Below, in pieces: positions 60,042-64,000 of a stretch of 64,000 nt of DNA (position 1 is the first letter of the stretch; the number at the start of each line of letters is the position of its first letter). The stretch spans positions 62,001 through 126,000 of the forward strand of contig NZ_CAKZKO010000098.1 of the NCBI RefSeq assembly GCF_937123705.1, read 5' to 3'. Position numbers and translations under genes: made by a program. The notes under the pieces were generated by a model. The model searched no databases and was not told the DNA's origin. It saw only the letters and a list, made by a program, of their open reading frames with translations. Origin of the DNA: an uncultured Paraglaciecola sp. (GTDB lineage Bacteria; Pseudomonadota; Gammaproteobacteria; Enterobacterales; Alteromonadaceae).

Positions 60042-60078
60042 AAAAAATCCCAAGCATATCGACTATGCTCGGGATTTT
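60042..60078 (-). terminator. terminator after sppA
   Basis: Stem AATCCC-AGCATA with TATGCT-GGGATT around a short loop, flanked by A-tract (60042-60047) and T-tract (60076-60079); it lies 22 bases after the sppA stop. Confidence 0.85.
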
Positions 60079-60099
60079 GTTTGTCGATTATTGAAAAAA

Positions 60100-61959
60100 T
60101 TATAACTCGCAAGCCAAGCAAAAGGCGTACACACCCTTAGGATCATTCAGTTTTGCGACAGCTTCAATATCTGCGGTTAACTCATTGACAATGCTAAGGA
60201 TAGCACTGGATTTTTCTGCAGTGAACGCACCTTCAAAGGAGAGGCTAACGTTTTGAAAAAACTGCTTCCAGAACAATTCACTTTTAGATAAGTGCTTTTG
60301 GATATATTGGGTATCGTAGGTGTCTAAATTAGCTAGTTCAGCCGCCGCTTTTACACCGTCCTCTAAATAACCTAATTCATCTATTAAACCTATTTCTAAG
60401 GCTGTTTCACCAATCCAAACTCGCCCTTGGGCGATTTGGTCGACCTGATCCTTACTCATTTCACGCTTATCAGCAACCAATGAAATAAACTGATCATAAC
60501 CATGTTCAATGCCTCTTTGCATAATGGCAGCGACTTTTGGGTTAAGTGTTTTAGTGATCCCTAAACCTGCGAATTCGGTGGTTCCTACGCCATCGGTATG
60601 TACCCCTAAATAATCTAGGGTGTTTTCAAAACTGAAGAACATACCAAATATTCCTATTGAGCCGGTAATAGTGCTAGGAGCGGCCAGGATTTTGTCGGCA
60701 CCGGCAGATATCCAATAACCTCCAGAGGCAGCATAGGTGCTCATAACTGCTACTACAGGTTTGCCAATGGCTTGCAAGTTTTCAACTTCTTGACGAATGA
60801 TTTCAGATGCAAATGCGCTACCACCAGGCGAGTCAACATAAAGCACAACGGATTTGACTGAGTCGTCGTATCTTGCCTTACGTAGTAATTTTGCGGTGCT
60901 GTCGCCGCCTATTTGTCCGGGTTTTTGGCTGCCATTTAAGATTGTACCTTTTGCAACAACTACCGCCACCTTATCCATATCGTTAGATAACATTGGTAAT
61001 GCAGGGTTGATCACTTTTAGATAGTTTTTGTAGCTGATCCCGTTAAATCCCATGCCACTTTTGTTTTCTCCTACCACAGAGACAACTTCTTGCAGGGCTT
61101 GCTCCCGAGTTTTAAGGGCATCAACCCAGCCAAAATCTAAGGCGTATTGAGCAAAATCACCATTAGATTGCTCAAATTTTTCTAAGAAAGCGTCGAGTTC
61201 TTCATCAAAATCATTGACGTTCAAACCACGAGCTGTGGCAACACTGGTTTTGTATTGAGTCCACATTGCCGTTAACCAAGCCTTGTTTGCCTCCTTAGCT
61301 GCATCTGACATGTCATCGCGAAGATAAGGCTCAACGGCTGATTTATAAGTGCCTACTTTGAATACGTGGGTTTCAGCTTTAAGCTTTTCAAAAGCGGACT
61401 TATAATACATACCATAACGTCCATATCCTTCAAACATCATGTTACCCATAGGGTTTAGATATAGATGATCGGCACGGCTGGCAAGGTAATATTGATTTTG
61501 AGTGTAGTAATCGCCAATGGCATAGATAGGTTTTTCACTTTCTTTAAAGCCTTCTAAGGCGACAGCGATTTGCTCAAGTTTATCTAAACCTGCACTACCT
61601 AAACCGTGTAGATCTAAAACCAGTGCTTTAATTCGCTTATCTTGTTTCGCATTTTCGAGAGTTAATAAGACATCTTGCAATAAAACTTCTGGGTTGTCGT
61701 CCTGTTGCTTAAAGGCTTCTTGCATAAACTCTGTAAAAGGATCAACGGCTTCTTTCTGTATCACTAAGTTACCCTCCAATTTCAGTACTAGAGCTGAATT
61801 GGTGGGTATGGCAATCTTGTTATCATCCTTTAATAATACCGAAGCAAAGGCTAGAACAATAACAATAAAGATAATATTGAAGAATAAATTACGACTAAAA
61901 TTAAGGGCGGTCCATAAACCGACAAACAACGACTTCGTCCAACTATTTCCTGAAGACAT
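60100..61959 (-). CDS. sppA: signal peptide peptidase SppA, 67-kDa type
   Basis: 619 residues from ATG 61959; GTG 61974 would add five residues. An N-terminal membrane anchor (FFNIIFIVIVLAFASVLL) is followed by two S49 protease domains. The catalytic pair is Lys in the N-terminal domain (near YYTQNQYYLASRAD, and the FKVGTYKSAVEPY region) and Ser in the C-terminal domain (YAASGGYWISAGADKI). It degrades cleaved signal peptides in the membrane. Stands alone with its own terminator. Confidence 0.95.
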   Translation of the reverse strand: MSSGNSWTKSLFVGLWTALNFSRNLFFNIIFIVIVLAFASVLLKDDNKIAIPTNSALVLKLEGNLVIQKEAVDPFTEFMQEAFKQQDDNPEVLLQDVLLTLENAKQDKRIKALVLDLHGLGSAGLDKLEQIAVALEGFKESEKPIYAIGDYYTQNQYYLASRADHLYLNPMGNMMFEGYGRYGMYYKSAFEKLKAETHVFKVGTYKSAVEPYLRDDMSDAAKEANKAWLTAMWTQYKTSVATARGLNVNDFDEELDAFLEKFEQSNGDFAQYALDFGWVDALKTREQALQEVVSVVGENKSGMGFNGISYKNYLKVINPALPMLSNDMDKVAVVVAKGTILNGSQKPGQIGGDSTAKLLRKARYDDSVKSVVLYVDSPGGSAFASEIIRQEVENLQAIGKPVVAVMSTYAASGGYWISAGADKILAAPSTITGSIGIFGMFFSFENTLDYLGVHTDGVGTTEFAGLGITKTLNPKVAAIMQRGIEHGYDQFISLVADKREMSKDQVDQIAQGRVWIGETALEIGLIDELGYLEDGVKAAAELANLDTYDTQYIQKHLSKSELFWKQFFQNVSLSFEGAFTAEKSSAILSIVNELTADIEAVAKLNDPKGVYAFCLACEL

Positions 61960-62104
61960 AATAGGTATGCACACTTGTTAAAAAATAATATCGCATCCTA
62001 TCTAAAAATAGCCATGGTGAACATTTTCAAATGTAATTTTTTGTAACATTCTCATTTACCCGTATTTTTTTTAGGATAAACTTGCTGGCAGACGCAAAAA
62101 ATAA

Positions 62105-64000
<1,896 letters not shown>

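Overview
The window looks like a chromosomal segment of a marine gammaproteobacterium of the Alteromonadaceae, probably near Glaciecola or Paraglaciecola. This placement is inferred from protein content and gene order (PrsK/PrsR, monomeric isocitrate dehydrogenase, DUF3718, purB-hflD-mnmA, cspD/clpS-clpA-infA-bpt-aat-trxB). No rRNA or tRNA gene was seen, so the genus is not proven.

Layout. 1-8.0 kb (+): the 3' end of a FabH-like ketoacyl synthase, the PrsK/PrsR two-component system (linked in known genomes to XrtA/PEP-CTERM exopolysaccharide loci), an LrgA/LrgB pair, two DUF1566 surface proteins and a DUF2884 protein. 8.0-11.1 kb (-): hemW, rdgB, srmB. 11.5-16.1 kb (+): an encapsulated-ferritin-like protein without a shell gene, a 229-bp MITE with clear target duplication, a secreted YciI-like protein behind a heptamer repeat, a GFA protein, a periplasmic amidohydrolase and a HAD phosphatase. 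16.1-19.2 kb (-): five small cassette-like units, each followed by an attC-like imperfect palindrome and with no integrase, i.e. a CALIN-type integron cassette cluster; two of the units are broken. 19.6-22.2 kb (-): DUF6624 protein, dimeric dUTPase, cca. 22.4-27.1 kb: an ExeA-like ATPase and a GspB-like protein whose N-terminal domain is shared with the convergent, degenerate HD-GYP protein, then a small membrane protein and a DUF4892-OmpA protein. 27.4-29.5 kb (+): a penicillin-acylase-family hydrolase.

29.55-30.67 kb has no convincing gene. It holds two copies of a roughly 320-nt hairpin-rich element whose flanking sequences are nearly identical while several stems have entirely different sequence but keep their pairing, plus three copies of a REP-like repeat. 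30.7-45.1 kb (-) is a complete complex I operon in the order nuoA-B-CD-E-F-G-H-I-J-K-L-M-N. 45.5-48.7 kb (-): purB, hflD, mnmA. 49.2-52.8 kb: a DUF3718 protein, rluE and icd. 52.8-58.9 kb is the N-degron/Clp neighbourhood: cspD, clpS, clpA, infA, bpt, aat and trxB. 59.0-64.0 kb: yfbV, a SprT-type protease, sppA, and fadH running off the end.

How they work together: NADPH-forming Icd feeds reductive metabolism and Nuo oxidises NADH; ClpS, ClpA, Bpt and Aat cover tagging, recognition and unfolding of N-degron substrates; MnmA, Cca, RluE, SrmB and InfA serve tRNA, rRNA and translation; RdgB and dUTPase clean the nucleotide pool. The parts least explained by known biology are the structured repeat at 29.6-30.4 kb, the integrase-less cassette cluster at 16.2-18.6 kb, and the shell-less encapsulated ferritin next to the MITE.
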